From the NCBI RefSeq assembly GCF_030269925.1, contig NC_085107.1, positions 7,130,001 through 7,194,000 of the forward strand: 64,000 bases of DNA. The letters run 5' to 3'. Under the pieces are notes generated by a model. The model had not been told where the DNA came from, made no database searches, and saw nothing but the letters and a program-made list of their open reading frames with translations. Source of the stretch: Bombyx mori (taxonomy: Eukaryota > Arthropoda > Insecta > Lepidoptera > Bombycidae). The position numbers and the translations under genes are program-made. Shown here in pieces: positions 12,290 to 21,956 of this stretch (the first letter of the stretch is position 1; each line of letters opens with the position of its first letter).

Positions 12290-15200
12290 CAGGAGGAAGC
12301 GGAGGTGCCTGTGAAGGGCGTTTAATGTTTTTTAGTGGAACTTTTGTACTACGTTCTTTTATTTGAACGGGAACTGTGTTTCTGACTATGTCATCTGTAA
12401 CTATAGCTTTTTGGTAACGCGGCTTATCTTTGCTAATTCTTTTATTTGTGTTTTTGGAAAATATGGTGTCTCCTGGTTTAATATTAAATTCTGTTTCTCC
12501 TGCTCTTTTTTCGTTTCGTTTTTCCTTCATTTTTATTGTTTGTTCCGAAATATGTTTGTATAAAAATTTAGTTCTTTTTGCGTGTTCTTTTATTAATTGT
12601 TGTATATATTGCTTATTAAAATCGGCATCAAAAGTATTTCTAGAGTCTGTGTGACCTAAGAATATCTCGAATGGGGTGTAGCCAGTACTGGAGTGAATAG
12701 ACTGATTATAGGCCATAATAGCATAGGTCATTATGGATGCTGCATCCGTGTATTTTTGTTCGTATTTAGCCAATCTATATATTTCTAGTATTGTGGAATG
12801 GAACCTTTCTATGAGTCCCATGGAGTTCGGGTTGTTAGATGTACTGATGTGTAAATCTATTTTGTAAAATGATAAGAGTTCTTTTAGAAGTGCATTATTA
12901 AATTCCGTACCGGGATCCGAGCTAATTTTTTGGGGTATCCCATAAAATGAAAAGTATTTTATTAGGGCTCGTACTACTTCCGGAGTAGATCGGTTTGTAA
13001 TTTCTAGTGCTTGTCCCAGTTTGCTGAAGGCGTCAATAATAGTAAGATAGTAATGTCCTTCGATAGTAAATAAGTCGATAAAAAGTTCTTCTAAAGGTTT
13101 AGTCTGTGTCTGTGTTAATTGTAGTGTAGGTCTGAGGGGTTTCCTGTCATATTTCATACGTTTACATACTTCGCAAGAGTTTATGACACTTGAAACGGTT
13201 TGTTCCATTTTATGCCAAAAGTATGTGCGTTTAATATGTGTAAGTGTTTCTCTTATACCTCGGTGACATGTTTTACCTGTATGATATTTTTCAACGATTT
13301 CCTTTTGTTCTAATTCATTTTCAATAAAAACTACTCTTTTAGTGCATTCGAAAAATTGTACCATTTCCTTTTTGAATAAAAAGATTACTGCTTCTGTAAA
13401 TTGTCTCCTATGTTGGTCATCTTCGAAATAAATGAAGTATTTAGTATTGTTCTTTATGTATTCCTTAAGAAACTGTTTAACGAGGTCAGGTCGATTAACT
13501 GGTAGGTGGACTTCTAAAATTCTTTGTTTTTCTCTAGACAAATTTTTAACTGAGAGTTTGTCGATAAGCCATGTATAGACTAAAATTTGATTTGGTTTTG
13601 TGTCTATGGCTTCTTGTAAGATAGGAATACCTTTCGATTCTGTATCTTGTGCGGAATGAGCAGTTTCTGTGTTACTAGGTGAACCTTCGGATGCGGTCAG
13701 GGTGGAACTAGAGTATGGTATTGAGTAAGGTGAGCGACAATGGGCTGTTAAAGTTCTCTCAGAGTCTGTGTCGGAAATAGACATAGTTTCTAAATTTTCC
13801 TCGGGTTCTCTACGCAAATTTTCTATTTCTTTAATAATTTCTTTTACATGTTTATTTCTATTTCTATCTTTGTCAACGTTTACTTTCAATGAGCTATTAT
13901 CTTTGTCTAAAGCATTTATTTTAATACGCGATAAGGCGTCTGCGTTATTATTCAGTTTTCCACTTTTATGAATAATGTTAAAGTCGTATTCTGATAGTCT
14001 AAGTCTCCAACGGGTCAGTCTACTGTTTGTCTCTTTAAGGGTATTAAGCCAAGTGAGGGGTTTATGATCAGTCACAATTGTAAATTTTCTACCATAAAGA
14101 TAGGGTCGAAAATGTTTGACTGCCCAAACGATTGCAAGCAATTCTTTTTCAGTTACACTATACCGTGTTTCAGCATCATTTAAAGTTCGGCTGGCATACG
14201 CCACAGGTTTGTCATTTCCTACTGTTCCTTGTGATAATATTGCACCGAGAGCGAATTCTGAAGCGTCTGTTGTTAATATATATGGTTTTTCAGGGTCTGG
14301 ATATTGTAAGATAGGGGCATTTACTAATAACTCTTTACATTTTTGGAAGGCGGCTATATATTTTTCGTCGTCTATTGGCATTGAACGTTTCTTTTTTAAT
14401 CTAGCGGTCATAGGTTGTGTAATCTTTGCAAAGTCTTTTATGAAACGTCGATAATAACCAATTAGTCCTAAGAAACTTTTTATTTCGGTAGTAGTACGGG
14501 GTAGGGGGTAGTTTAAAACTGCTTTAATCTTATCATTATTAGGCTTAAGGCCATTGCTCGTGATTGTATGTCCTAAGTATAGAACTTCTTTCCTCAAAAA
14601 TTCTGACTTGTCTAATTGTACCTTAAGGTTGGTTTTTCGAAGTCTGTCAAAAATGGTCCTTAATTTGTCTAAATGTTCTTGAAGGCTAGACGAATAGACG
14701 ATAATATCATCTAAATATACTAGGCAGTGTATTCCTTGTAGTCCTCGCAGCACATTATCGATGGTTCTTTGAAAAGTAGCCGGAGCTGTCTTAAGTCCGA
14801 AGGGCATACGAGTAAACTCATAATGTCCTGCATTTGTGCTAAATGCGGTTTTTTGTCTGTCCTTTTCAGCGACTTCAATTTGATGGTAACCACTAGCTAA
14901 ATCTAGGGTAGAGAAGTAACAGCTGCGTCCTAATTTGTCAAATAAGTCTGTAATATTTGGTAATGGGTATTTGTCATCGATGGTAATTTCATTAAGTTTA
15001 CGGTAATCTATTACAAGTCTATATTTCTTTTCATTACTAGCGTCCATTTTTTTTGGTACTAGGTGCACGGGTGCACTCCAGGGTGAGTGAGAGTGAGTTA
15101 CTATATTATTTTCTAACATTTTCTCAACTTGTCTATTTATTTCGTCGTTAATCACTTGGGGCTGTCTATATGGTCGTATAAAAATAGGGTCTTCGTTACG

Positions 15201-15965
15201 AGTGCGAATGTGGTGTTTAACATCGTTGGTAAAAGTCAAGGGTAGTTTTTCAGAATAAAATATATCTTTATATTCTGAGCAGAGTTTACGAATGTATGTT
15301 TTCTCCTCTTCATTCATGTGGTCTAATCGTAATTTATTATTTAAATTTTCGGTTAATATACTATCTACGTCTATGTTTGTCATGTCAATGTCAGTTATAT
15401 TGTTAATTTCACATGTGTCACTATTGTATTCAGTTACGGTTACTGGTGTAAGGAAATTTAAAGTTACTTCGCGGTCTTTAATGTTTTGTATGACTGTCGT
15501 CGCGAAACCGTTTTCGCATCTTACTATTGCACTAGGCATTCTAACTCCATCACAAAATATTTTATAATTCATTATTGCTTGTCCGTTCCGTAGGTTTGTA
15601 GGTAACCTAACTCTTTGTTCACAACGCGGGGCTATTTTAATTGAACAACCGGGATTATATATTATAGGTATTTTAGTGGTATTTGTATGTAGTAGTAAAT
15701 TTTTCATATCAATTTTTGTATCTAGCTGTTTTAGTAGATCACTTCCTATTAGTCCGTCGTAACGTCCGTCTACGTCATATATATAAAATTTATGCATCTC
15801 GTCACTATTAAAGGTTGGAAATAATGGTATATATATTACTTCGTCGTGCTTACTAGTTGCGTGTGTGCTAATTACTTCAAAGGGTTCATAGTACTTAAAA
15901 TTTTCGAAATATTTAGTAACCAGCTTAGGGCTAATAAATGAGCGTGAACTTCCGGTATCTATCAT
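12237..15965 (-). CDS. pol: Errantivirus Pol polyprotein (protease, RT, RNase H, integrase)
   Basis: 1242 residues from the first Met, which falls inside the protease, so translation must really begin upstream by -1 frameshift from gag. Domains in order: retropepsin with DTGSS at residues 3-7; reverse transcriptase with LDLASGYHQ and the YLDD catalytic box near residue 416; RNase H with TTDAS near 562 and TDHKPL further on; integrase zinc finger (HHCC, from about 893); integrase core with the triad in FIDLF (about 961), SDPGTEF (about 1015) and GLIERFH (about 1050). Every key catalytic residue I can check is present. Length and order fit gypsy-group Pol. No internal stop is present. Confidence 0.96.
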   Translation of the reverse strand: MIDTGSSRSFISPKLVTKYFENFKYYEPFEVISTHATSKHDEVIYIPLFPTFNSDEMHKFYIYDVDGRYDGLIGSDLLKQLDTKIDMKNLLLHTNTTKIPIIYNPGCSIKIAPRCEQRVRLPTNLRNGQAIMNYKIFCDGVRMPSAIVRCENGFATTVIQNIKDREVTLNFLTPVTVTEYNSDTCEINNITDIDMTNIDVDSILTENLNNKLRLDHMNEEEKTYIRKLCSEYKDIFYSEKLPLTFTNDVKHHIRTRNEDPIFIRPYRQPQVINDEINRQVEKMLENNIVTHSHSPWSAPVHLVPKKMDASNEKKYRLVIDYRKLNEITIDDKYPLPNITDLFDKLGRSCYFSTLDLASGYHQIEVAEKDRQKTAFSTNAGHYEFTRMPFGLKTAPATFQRTIDNVLRGLQGIHCLVYLDDIIVYSSSLQEHLDKLRTIFDRLRKTNLKVQLDKSEFLRKEVLYLGHTITSNGLKPNNDKIKAVLNYPLPRTTTEIKSFLGLIGYYRRFIKDFAKITQPMTARLKKKRSMPIDDEKYIAAFQKCKELLVNAPILQYPDPEKPYILTTDASEFALGAILSQGTVGNDKPVAYASRTLNDAETRYSVTEKELLAIVWAVKHFRPYLYGRKFTIVTDHKPLTWLNTLKETNSRLTRWRLRLSEYDFNIIHKSGKLNNNADALSRIKINALDKDNSSLKVNVDKDRNRNKHVKEIIKEIENLRREPEENLETMSISDTDSERTLTAHCRSPYSIPYSSSTLTASEGSPSNTETAHSAQDTESKGIPILQEAIDTKPNQILVYTWLIDKLSVKNLSREKQRILEVHLPVNRPDLVKQFLKEYIKNNTKYFIYFEDDQHRRQFTEAVIFLFKKEMVQFFECTKRVVFIENELEQKEIVEKYHTGKTCHRGIRETLTHIKRTYFWHKMEQTVSSVINSCEVCKRMKYDRKPLRPTLQLTQTQTKPLEELFIDLFTIEGHYYLTIIDAFSKLGQALEITNRSTPEVVRALIKYFSFYGIPQKISSDPGTEFNNALLKELLSFYKIDLHISTSNNPNSMGLIERFHSTILEIYRLAKYEQKYTDAASIMTYAIMAYNQSIHSSTGYTPFEIFLGHTDSRNTFDADFNKQYIQQLIKEHAKRTKFLYKHISEQTIKMKEKRNEKRAGETEFNIKPGDTIFSKNTNKRISKDKPRYQKAIVTDDIVRNTVPVQIKERSTKVPLKNIKRPSQAPPLPPDDDYDDASPRPSTSGIK

Positions 15966-16030
15966 AAATTTACCATTGATTTCGGGGATGTTAATATATG
16001 GTAATTTTAATGCGTTACAATTTAAGTTTA

Positions 16031-17287
16031 TTATCTCGGGGGTTGGTTGTTGGTAATTATGTGAAAATTTTCTACTACGGGGTCGTATTCTTCGGTTTGA
16101 TCAGTTTTTATTGCTTCAAACTCTTCCATTACTTCTGTATTACTATAATCATCGTATGAAGGGTTCTGAATTTCAGAATGGTTATAATTATTATCGTCAT
16201 CGTTTAAGTTGTATAATTCGTTCATGCGTATTCCTAGTGGCTTAGCGGTACGCATACTAACATCAGTCGATCCGTTCCTAGGTTGTAACACCTGTGGGGG
16301 ACGATATCCGAATTGTTGGGGTTTATAACCGAATTGAGGGTTATTCTGATTTAACTGGGGTCTGTAACCGAATTGAGGTTGATTTAAGTTTGGTTTGTAA
16401 CCAAATTGATTTTGGTTCAAAGGTGGTCGATATCCAAAATGAGTTTGATTTTGAGGTCGATATCCGAATTGTTGCGTTTGTGGTAATTTTATTTGTTTGC
16501 TAGCGGGAATTCCAAATTTAAATTTATTTTGCTGTTGAGGTTGATTTGACATGGTTGCGACATTCTGTGGAATACCAAATTTATACTGAGGTTGTGTGTT
16601 ACTAATGAAATGAGGTTTTATTACATTTTTATCTGAAAATTGAAAATTGTTGAACGGTTGAGGTCTAGGAGCCGTACACTGGGTATTTTGTTGTTTTAAC
16701 ATTTTGTTGCGTGAACTATATTGGAACATAAAATTAACTTCTTCTAATACTATACTTAGTGCTTTTTCTAACGAATCACATCCTTTTAATCTAACTATAC
16801 GAAGAAGGTCCTCCGGTAGATTATATAAGAACACATTCATAGACATGTTGTCATATATTATCACTTTACTTTTACGAAGGTTATCATCCTGTATTAAATT
16901 TACTTTTGCAATCAAAGTACTTTTAATATGCTGTATTCTATTACAGAAATCTAAATACGATTCTCCGTTATTAATTTTTAAAGTTTCTAATTCTATTGCA
17001 ATACATTCTTCCGAACGTGGATCTCCGAAATGTTGTTCTAGGGCTGTTTTTAATGAGTCCCAAGTATCTAAATCTTGTCTTTCACTAATAAGAGCTGCGG
17101 CTTTCCCACACAATCGGGATGTCACAACATGAAATATATATAAGTCCTGTTCTCTACTATCATCTACACGACACAATCGAATTACATATTCGCATTTTCT
17201 AATAAATAAATTTAATAACTTTTCGTCTCCATCGAATTTGGGGATGACGTTAGCAATTTCACGTGGTATCTGAGATATGTTGAACAT
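16031..17287 (-). CDS. gag: Errantivirus Gag structural protein
   Basis: 418 residues; the capsid/nucleocapsid precursor that assembles the particle. The N-terminal half (to about residue 185) has the helical capsid-like composition of gypsy-group Gag, with SYLDFCNRIQHIK typical of that fold. There is no CCHC zinc knuckle, as in other errantiviruses. Residues about 274-333 instead hold six copies of an FGY[R/K]P motif in Gln/Asn-rich sequence, with two KFGIP relatives before them. The C-terminus is acidic. The start Met opens the longest frame and lies about 460 bases downstream of the 5' LTR. Pol follows in the -1 frame, with a short overlap. Confidence 0.93.
   Translation of the reverse strand: MFNISQIPREIANVIPKFDGDEKLLNLFIRKCEYVIRLCRVDDSREQDLYIFHVVTSRLCGKAAALISERQDLDTWDSLKTALEQHFGDPRSEECIAIELETLKINNGESYLDFCNRIQHIKSTLIAKVNLIQDDNLRKSKVIIYDNMSMNVFLYNLPEDLLRIVRLKGCDSLEKALSIVLEEVNFMFQYSSRNKMLKQQNTQCTAPRPQPFNNFQFSDKNVIKPHFISNTQPQYKFGIPQNVATMSNQPQQQNKFKFGIPASKQIKLPQTQQFGYRPQNQTHFGYRPPLNQNQFGYKPNLNQPQFGYRPQLNQNNPQFGYKPQQFGYRPPQVLQPRNGSTDVSMRTAKPLGIRMNELYNLNDDDNNYNHSEIQNPSYDDYSNTEVMEEFEAIKTDQTEEYDPVVENFHIITNNQPPR
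16064..16070 (-). promoter_or_regulatory. Candidate -1 ribosomal frameshift site between gag and pol
   Basis: On the minus strand the gag frame reads ..A AAT TTT.., a heptamer of the X XXY YYZ type, about 30 bases before the gag stop (16031-16033). The pol frame is open from just upstream of this point through the first pol Met and is in the -1 register. A downstream structure was not folded. Confidence 0.6.
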
Positions 17288-17730
17288 GTTAATTTATTTT
17301 ATTAATTAATTTGTTTAAATAAAATTGAAATAATTTTAATAAGTATGTCGTATAAAATTTTGTAATTCTTATAACTAAAAGTAAATTTCAATATTCTTTT
17401 AATTTTATGTATTATATGTACTTTTATTAATTTTACACTTAATTCCTAGCTAAAAGAAAACTGAAAACACCATTCGAATTTTGGAAATAGCGCTCTGTCT
17501 TCTAGAAAAACGTATAACTATTATACTAAGGAATGGAATGGAATGAAAATAGCGATTAGGGTCTACTCACAGACTGTCCATATCCTCGGGGTGAATCTCA
17601 AGCAGATGGTGGTGACTTCCGGAGCTGTTGTGGTCGTGGTGTCTTGACGAATTTATTTTGTTCGAATTTCCGTTAAACGCGTAAAAACGTACGTCGCGAT
17701 TACTTCAAGATTGAGTTCGCGATCGCGGAA
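17288..17730 (-). other. Errantivirus 5' leader
   Basis: Untranslated leader between the primer-binding site and gag. It contains an ATG (17579-17581) that opens only a four-codon frame in the unspliced RNA. A strong GTGAGT donor-like site (plus-strand ACTCAC, 17565-17570) lies seven bases past it. The site is a candidate donor for a spliced env message. Confidence 0.6.
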
Positions 17731-17748
17731 ATCCTACCGGCTGCGCCA
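17731..17748 (-). promoter_or_regulatory. Primer-binding site, serine tRNA
   Basis: On the minus strand it reads TGGCGCAGCCGGTAGGAT, complementary to the CCA-bearing 3' end of an insect serine tRNA. The first T is also the last base of the 5' LTR, as in other gypsy-group elements. It primes minus-strand DNA synthesis. Confidence 0.85.
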
Positions 17749-17985
17749 GTCAAGTTGCGGGCCACGCGGAGTACGTTTTAAAAAATAGAAATTATATTTT
17801 ATGAACGTTTATTCCGTACCAAATCTGACTTAAGACTAACTTATTACTAATCTTAATCTAACGGGAAGGGCATCGGACCACCGGTCCAGCGGATGCCGTC
17901 GTCTGCGAATTCCACAATTCAGCAGTTGAGTTCGCCGAAGATCTGCCTTTGCAGACATGCGTCAGCAGAGGTGCCCGACGTAACT
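17748..17985 (-). repeat. Errantivirus 5' LTR (right copy)
   Basis: 238 bp, identical by eye to the left copy at 10391-10628. Transcription of the element should start in this LTR on the minus strand. It carries the same AATAAA (plus-strand TTTATT at 17808-17813). The AGTT just outside (17986-17989) matches 10387-10390. Confidence 0.95.
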
Positions 17986-18230
17986 AGTTTCACAATTGGC
18001 AATAAACAAAACTAAATATAATAGTATATTATTTATATGTATATGTTGTGTCAAATACATGACAGTGTAATGTTTTTTTTATTGATTTAATGTATTATTA
18101 ACGCATAATTTTAAAAAAATATTAGCATTCTGCACTCCTTCTCTATATTCTCTATAAGTGTGGGAAATTTTATATTCCTTCGTCCGCGCAATTTTCGTAA
18201 AAAGGGGTACAAAGTTTTTGATTCACGTAT

Positions 18231-19482
18231 ATAGATTAACGATTCAGATTTCATAGAATCGTTCGTTTCAATTCGATTCGGATTTAACTTTTAACGGAAA
18301 TTATAATAACAGCCGATAAATACAGAACTATCAAGATTTTGACACCATATCTCAAGTCAACACCTAGACCGGGAGCCATCTACGGCTAAAATCTACCCGC
18401 TTTGTATTAAATTTAAAGACAATAACTCTAGCTCCTGTTTCATTGGTCATTATGTTTTATTTATACCGTCTTAGCTTGGTCGCCGCACCGCAGATGACCA
18501 AATGAGGCTCACTAGAAGCGCTCCGCGTTATATAATTCTGCCTTAAGGCCTTTACCATGAGTTACTCGATCGAATTAGCATAAATTTGAAATTGATAGCT
18601 ATGAATTTTATTTGTGAATTAGAATTTTTATTGTGATTATCATAATTATTTCTCGTTTGATGCGATCGTGCTAGGTAGGTACTTGTGTGAACAAGTTTAA
18701 TAACATTTTATACAATATCGTCTTATCGCATTAAAAGTGTACAATTTCCAAAAATATTCGAAATTCAGTTAATATGCGGTATCATTTGGTATCACCAGCA
18801 TTTTTCTCATCAATACTGTCAAAAGAGGGTAGTTTATTATTTTTCATTTTTTTGTTTAACTATATTTTGACTACTATTAACAAAATTAATACATAATTTT
18901 ATCTTACTTTAAAAGACAGATAATGTAATTGGTAAAAAATAAATGTTGCAAAGATGATTATAATTAAAAATATCACATGTTAAACCTTTAAAGCACTCTC
19001 CTGTAAAATTAGTACGTTTTGAGATTATACAGTTTTAATGCGAGAAGACGATATATTATAGCATAAATGTGTTAAAAAAAAAACGGCGAAATGTACATAA
19101 ATTTACTAAATTTGTCTGATTTTATCTAACGTTATCTTTCTTTTGGCGTAAACTAAGGATATCGATTTTAACGTTTCACATTTCTTGTGCTAAATATAGG
19201 AGCCGACACGTTTTTCTTTATAAGATCACACAATAATTCAATTCAATATAATTTTCAAGTTAACGTTTTTTCTACTTTCTGTCAATGCATTTAAGGTCGA
19301 AAACCTTTTGAAGAAAATCGTCCTGTGCATCACAAAGTCTATTAGCACTACCCTCGTATTTCAAATTATGTATTGGCTCGTTGACATTTTCTTGCAAGTT
19401 TATATTTTTGTTTTCGTTTTGTCTGGATAAAAATTGAGATTCCTAAATCATTACATGTTTTAGTCTATTATTTTACAACCTT
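18231..19482. other. Non-coding stretch, no gene seen
   Basis: AT-rich sequence without a supportable frame, RNA gene or clear repeat boundary. Confidence 0.5.
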
Positions 19483-19821
19483 TTGGCCTTTTGGATCTCT
19501 AACAAAGAGCTGTGGAGTATCACTAAGCAGACACCAATGGAGAAGGAGATCCTTACGCGGAAGTGGCATTGGATTGGTCACATTTTGAGAAAGCCCGATA
19601 CCCATCTATCAAAGAGAGCACTGACTTGGAAAGTGTCTGGCAAAAGGAAGAGAAGCCGCTCAAGAACAACTTGGCGTCGTTCGGTGGAGCAGGAGCTAGG
19701 TGTCTTGGGCATGACGTGGTAGGAGCTAGAACAGACTGCCCAAGACCGATGTAAATGGAAAAATTTGATACGAGCCCTACACCCCAGCAGAGGGTAATAC
19801 GAAAGAATGATGATGATGATG
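19483..19821 (+). pseudogene. RTE-type LINE 3' end (reverse transcriptase tail)
   Basis: The frame contains KWHWIGHILRKP, RALTWKVSGKRKRSR and TTWRRSVEQELGVLGMTW, the characteristic tail of RTE-like LINE ORF2 proteins. A stop follows, then a short 3' region ending in repeated ATG triplets (about 19806-19821), the usual RTE 3' terminus. It is 5'-truncated, with no catalytic palm region present. It is unrelated in detail to the WYGHVMRR family at 6272-6516. Confidence 0.8.
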
Positions 19822-20129
19822 ATTTTACAACCAATGTATAAGATGTTAACGTTTTGAAAATATGCGGCTGCATAACTTAAATAGGACTATCCGATTCTTC
19901 ATAAAGGAAAGCCGCTGAAACTCTAGCGGGCTCGGAACTGTTCCAACGTAACCACTAGTGCTCTAGATGAGAGACAGAAGTAGAGGAAGAAAGCTAGGAG
20001 AAAAGAGAGAGAGAAAAGCAATGGTGGGTGGTAGTTAATGGTGGTTGGTAGGCATTCTATGAACCTAACAAGCATTTAACTCATATTCCTATTTGGTCTA
20101 AATTCCTATTCTATTTCTTTACCTATTTT

Positions 20130-20360
20130 ACTGGTGGCAGGACCTCTTATGAGTTCGCACGGGTAGGTACCGCCACCCTGCCTATTTTTGCCGTGAAGCA
20201 GTAATGCGTTTCGGTTTGAAGGGTGGGGCAGCCGTTGTAACTAAACTGAGACCTCAGAACTTATATCTCAAGGTGGGTGGCGGCATTTACGTTGTAGATT
20301 TCTATGGGCTCCAGTAACCACTTAGGTGGGCTCTGAGCGCATCTAAGCAATAAAAAAAAA
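20130..20360 (+). repeat. BMC1-like LINE 3' fragment
   Basis: Starts ACTGGTGGCAGGACC and ends in an A-rich tail after CTAAGCAATAAA. It is one of about ten copies in the window of a 3'-end retroposon sequence that I recognise as silkworm BMC1-like. All copies are truncated at the 5' side and carry no coding part. Confidence 0.8.
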
Positions 20361-21735
20361 TAACGGGCACAATATTTTATTCTGATGTGTGAAATATAAA
20401 AAGAAAAAAGTAAAGTGTGAACTCTCCCTAACGGCGAATAGCTATGACAGGAGAACTGGCCGCGACTGGACGGGCTATGTTTCCGAAGCTCATCAAATAT
20501 TGAATACGGCTTGAAAGCTTAGTCCGCCGATACCTGCCCCCTATTTACTAGACGCATACTAAATTATACTACATAAAGGTCTCTTATGTATTACGCTGCA
20601 CCGGCAAATATTGTGTCATGTTTTTGTTGGTATTTGAGACATTTGAAAAGCGTCGACTGTTTTTATTTTATTGTTCTGTTCTTTCAACTTCAATACTGGG
20701 ATTGGTCCTTTAATTGTTAATAGTAAAAAAAAAGTTTAAAAAAAACCTAGCTCGGTACTTTTTTATGGCATCCCCATGGTCTATCCATTAGTATACAGAC
20801 GAGTTGTCTTTGATGCTCATGGATATTTGTAATTCTATGACAGTGCCAAATAAGTTCCCACCATTTGCCATGAGAATGTGGTGAGTCAAGGAATCTAGAT
20901 GCGATAACAATTTGACAATACTAAGTAGTGGAAAATCTAGAAGGCCATGGTCTATATTGGTATGATTATATAGCGACAACAATTTGACAATAATACTCTA
21001 GCAAAATATGAATGAAGTAGTGGAAAATCTAGGAGGCCATGATCTATATTGGTATGGTCTCGAATTAAAATCGTGATTGACAGCTTTGAAAATTTACAAT
21101 GCAGCGATTTAAATTATCAAAGAATCAGCACTAGATTTTTGGATCTGTACATTTTACGATAAAAGAAAACGGCATCAATCATATGTCGTAAAGCTATCAG
21201 ACTAATCGAATAAAAAACGGAAAGGATTTATTTAGTATTTATTTACATCAAGTTCAGATTCATAGAAGCGTAATCAATGAACTTCTGTGTATTCCCCTCG
21301 CACTTGAAGCATCTGATATCGCCGACATAAAACATTAAGCGAAGTCCCTTTCTTTGCTCAACACTCTTCATTTGACAGATTCGACTAAATTACTCGAGGT
21401 TTTTTTTATTTAATTTAAGGGTGAACGCGATCCGGGAGTATCTAGCTCACCGGAGTGTTTGCTCTCAGAACTGTGATAGCTTTCGACCAAGTAGTTTTTA
21501 TTGGAGACTCTGTTGACTGAGGCACCGAAGCGTTCTACGAGTTTGTCCCCCCTTTGTACACAGTGACATAATATCGCTTATATATTTGATTTGATCGGCC
21601 CTCGGCGTGGCGCAGAAAGTCTTGTTATTGTTCCGATATCCGCCCTTAACTTTTATTGACTTACAGCTTTGTTTCTTTTTCTTGACGGCTTGTTTCGTAC
21701 TATATTCATACATCTGAAGTGATTTTAATTGTATA
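20361..21735. other. Non-coding stretch with a short duplication
   Basis: No gene seen. It contains an imperfect direct duplication at 20901-21056. The rest is AT-rich, unremarkable sequence. Confidence 0.5.
20901..21056 (+). repeat. Imperfect two-copy direct repeat
   Basis: Units 20901-20966 and 20973-21056 both begin GCGAYAACAATTTGACAATA and share AGTAGTGGAAAATCTAG and GGCCATG-TCTATATTGGTATG. The second unit has about 18 extra bases in the middle. Confidence 0.8.
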
Positions 21736-21956
21736 CTAGCTGGCTCGGGCTGTTTTGTCGTAAAAAATGTTTGTACGAAAGATAAATAACCTAGGTAGCG
21801 ACCGCAGCGCCGTCTGCCGGGCTGATTTGTAAATATGAACCATTCTCGAATCCACCTGAAGGTACCTACATAGAAAATTTCATTAAAATCGGTCCTGCCG
21901 CTTAGGAGGAGTTCAGTGACAAACACACGCGCAGAAGAAATATAACTATGTATTAA
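21736..21956 (-). repeat. Helitron-like fragment
   Basis: On the minus strand the end is CTAG (21736-21739). Inside is the stretch AAAATCGGTCCTGCCGCTTA, common in a dispersed lepidopteran repeat. It resembles the 28374 copy at its CTAG end. No coding sequence is present. Confidence 0.45.

Larger units (their letters stand above)
10391..17985 (-). mobile_element. Full-length gypsy/errantivirus-type endogenous retrovirus
   Basis: A 7595-bp Ty3/gypsy LTR element on the minus strand. The two 238-bp LTRs are identical by eye. A primer-binding site matching the 3' end of serine tRNA adjoins the 5' LTR, and a purine-rich tract adjoins the 3' LTR. The three frames in order are gag (418 codons), pol (1242 codons from its first Met) and env (575 codons), all open. 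An env frame related to the baculovirus F-type fusion protein family, together with a Gag without zinc knuckles, fits the errantivirus group. Flanks carry a 4-bp AGTT duplication. Identical LTRs and open frames point to a recent insertion that may still be competent. Whether this family is already described in Bombyx cannot be told here. Confidence 0.95.
10190..18230 (-). repeat. Helitron-like repeat, split by an errantivirus insertion
   Basis: The two parts, 10190-10390 and 17990-18230, join into a repeat resembling the one at 38249-38635. Shared stretches include the CAATTTGACAACA region on the left and the CCGCGCAATTTTCGTAAAAA region on the right. On the minus strand the unit ends in a decayed short palindrome followed by CTAG (10190-10193), the pattern of a Helitron 3' terminus. 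The 7.6-kb errantivirus lies between the parts, flanked by an AGTT duplication (10387-10390 and 17986-17989). The repeat is therefore older than the errantivirus. Confidence 0.7.

Noticed and set aside
14116..14454. 112-residue plus-strand frame inside pol
   Set aside because: Shadow of the minus-strand pol gene.
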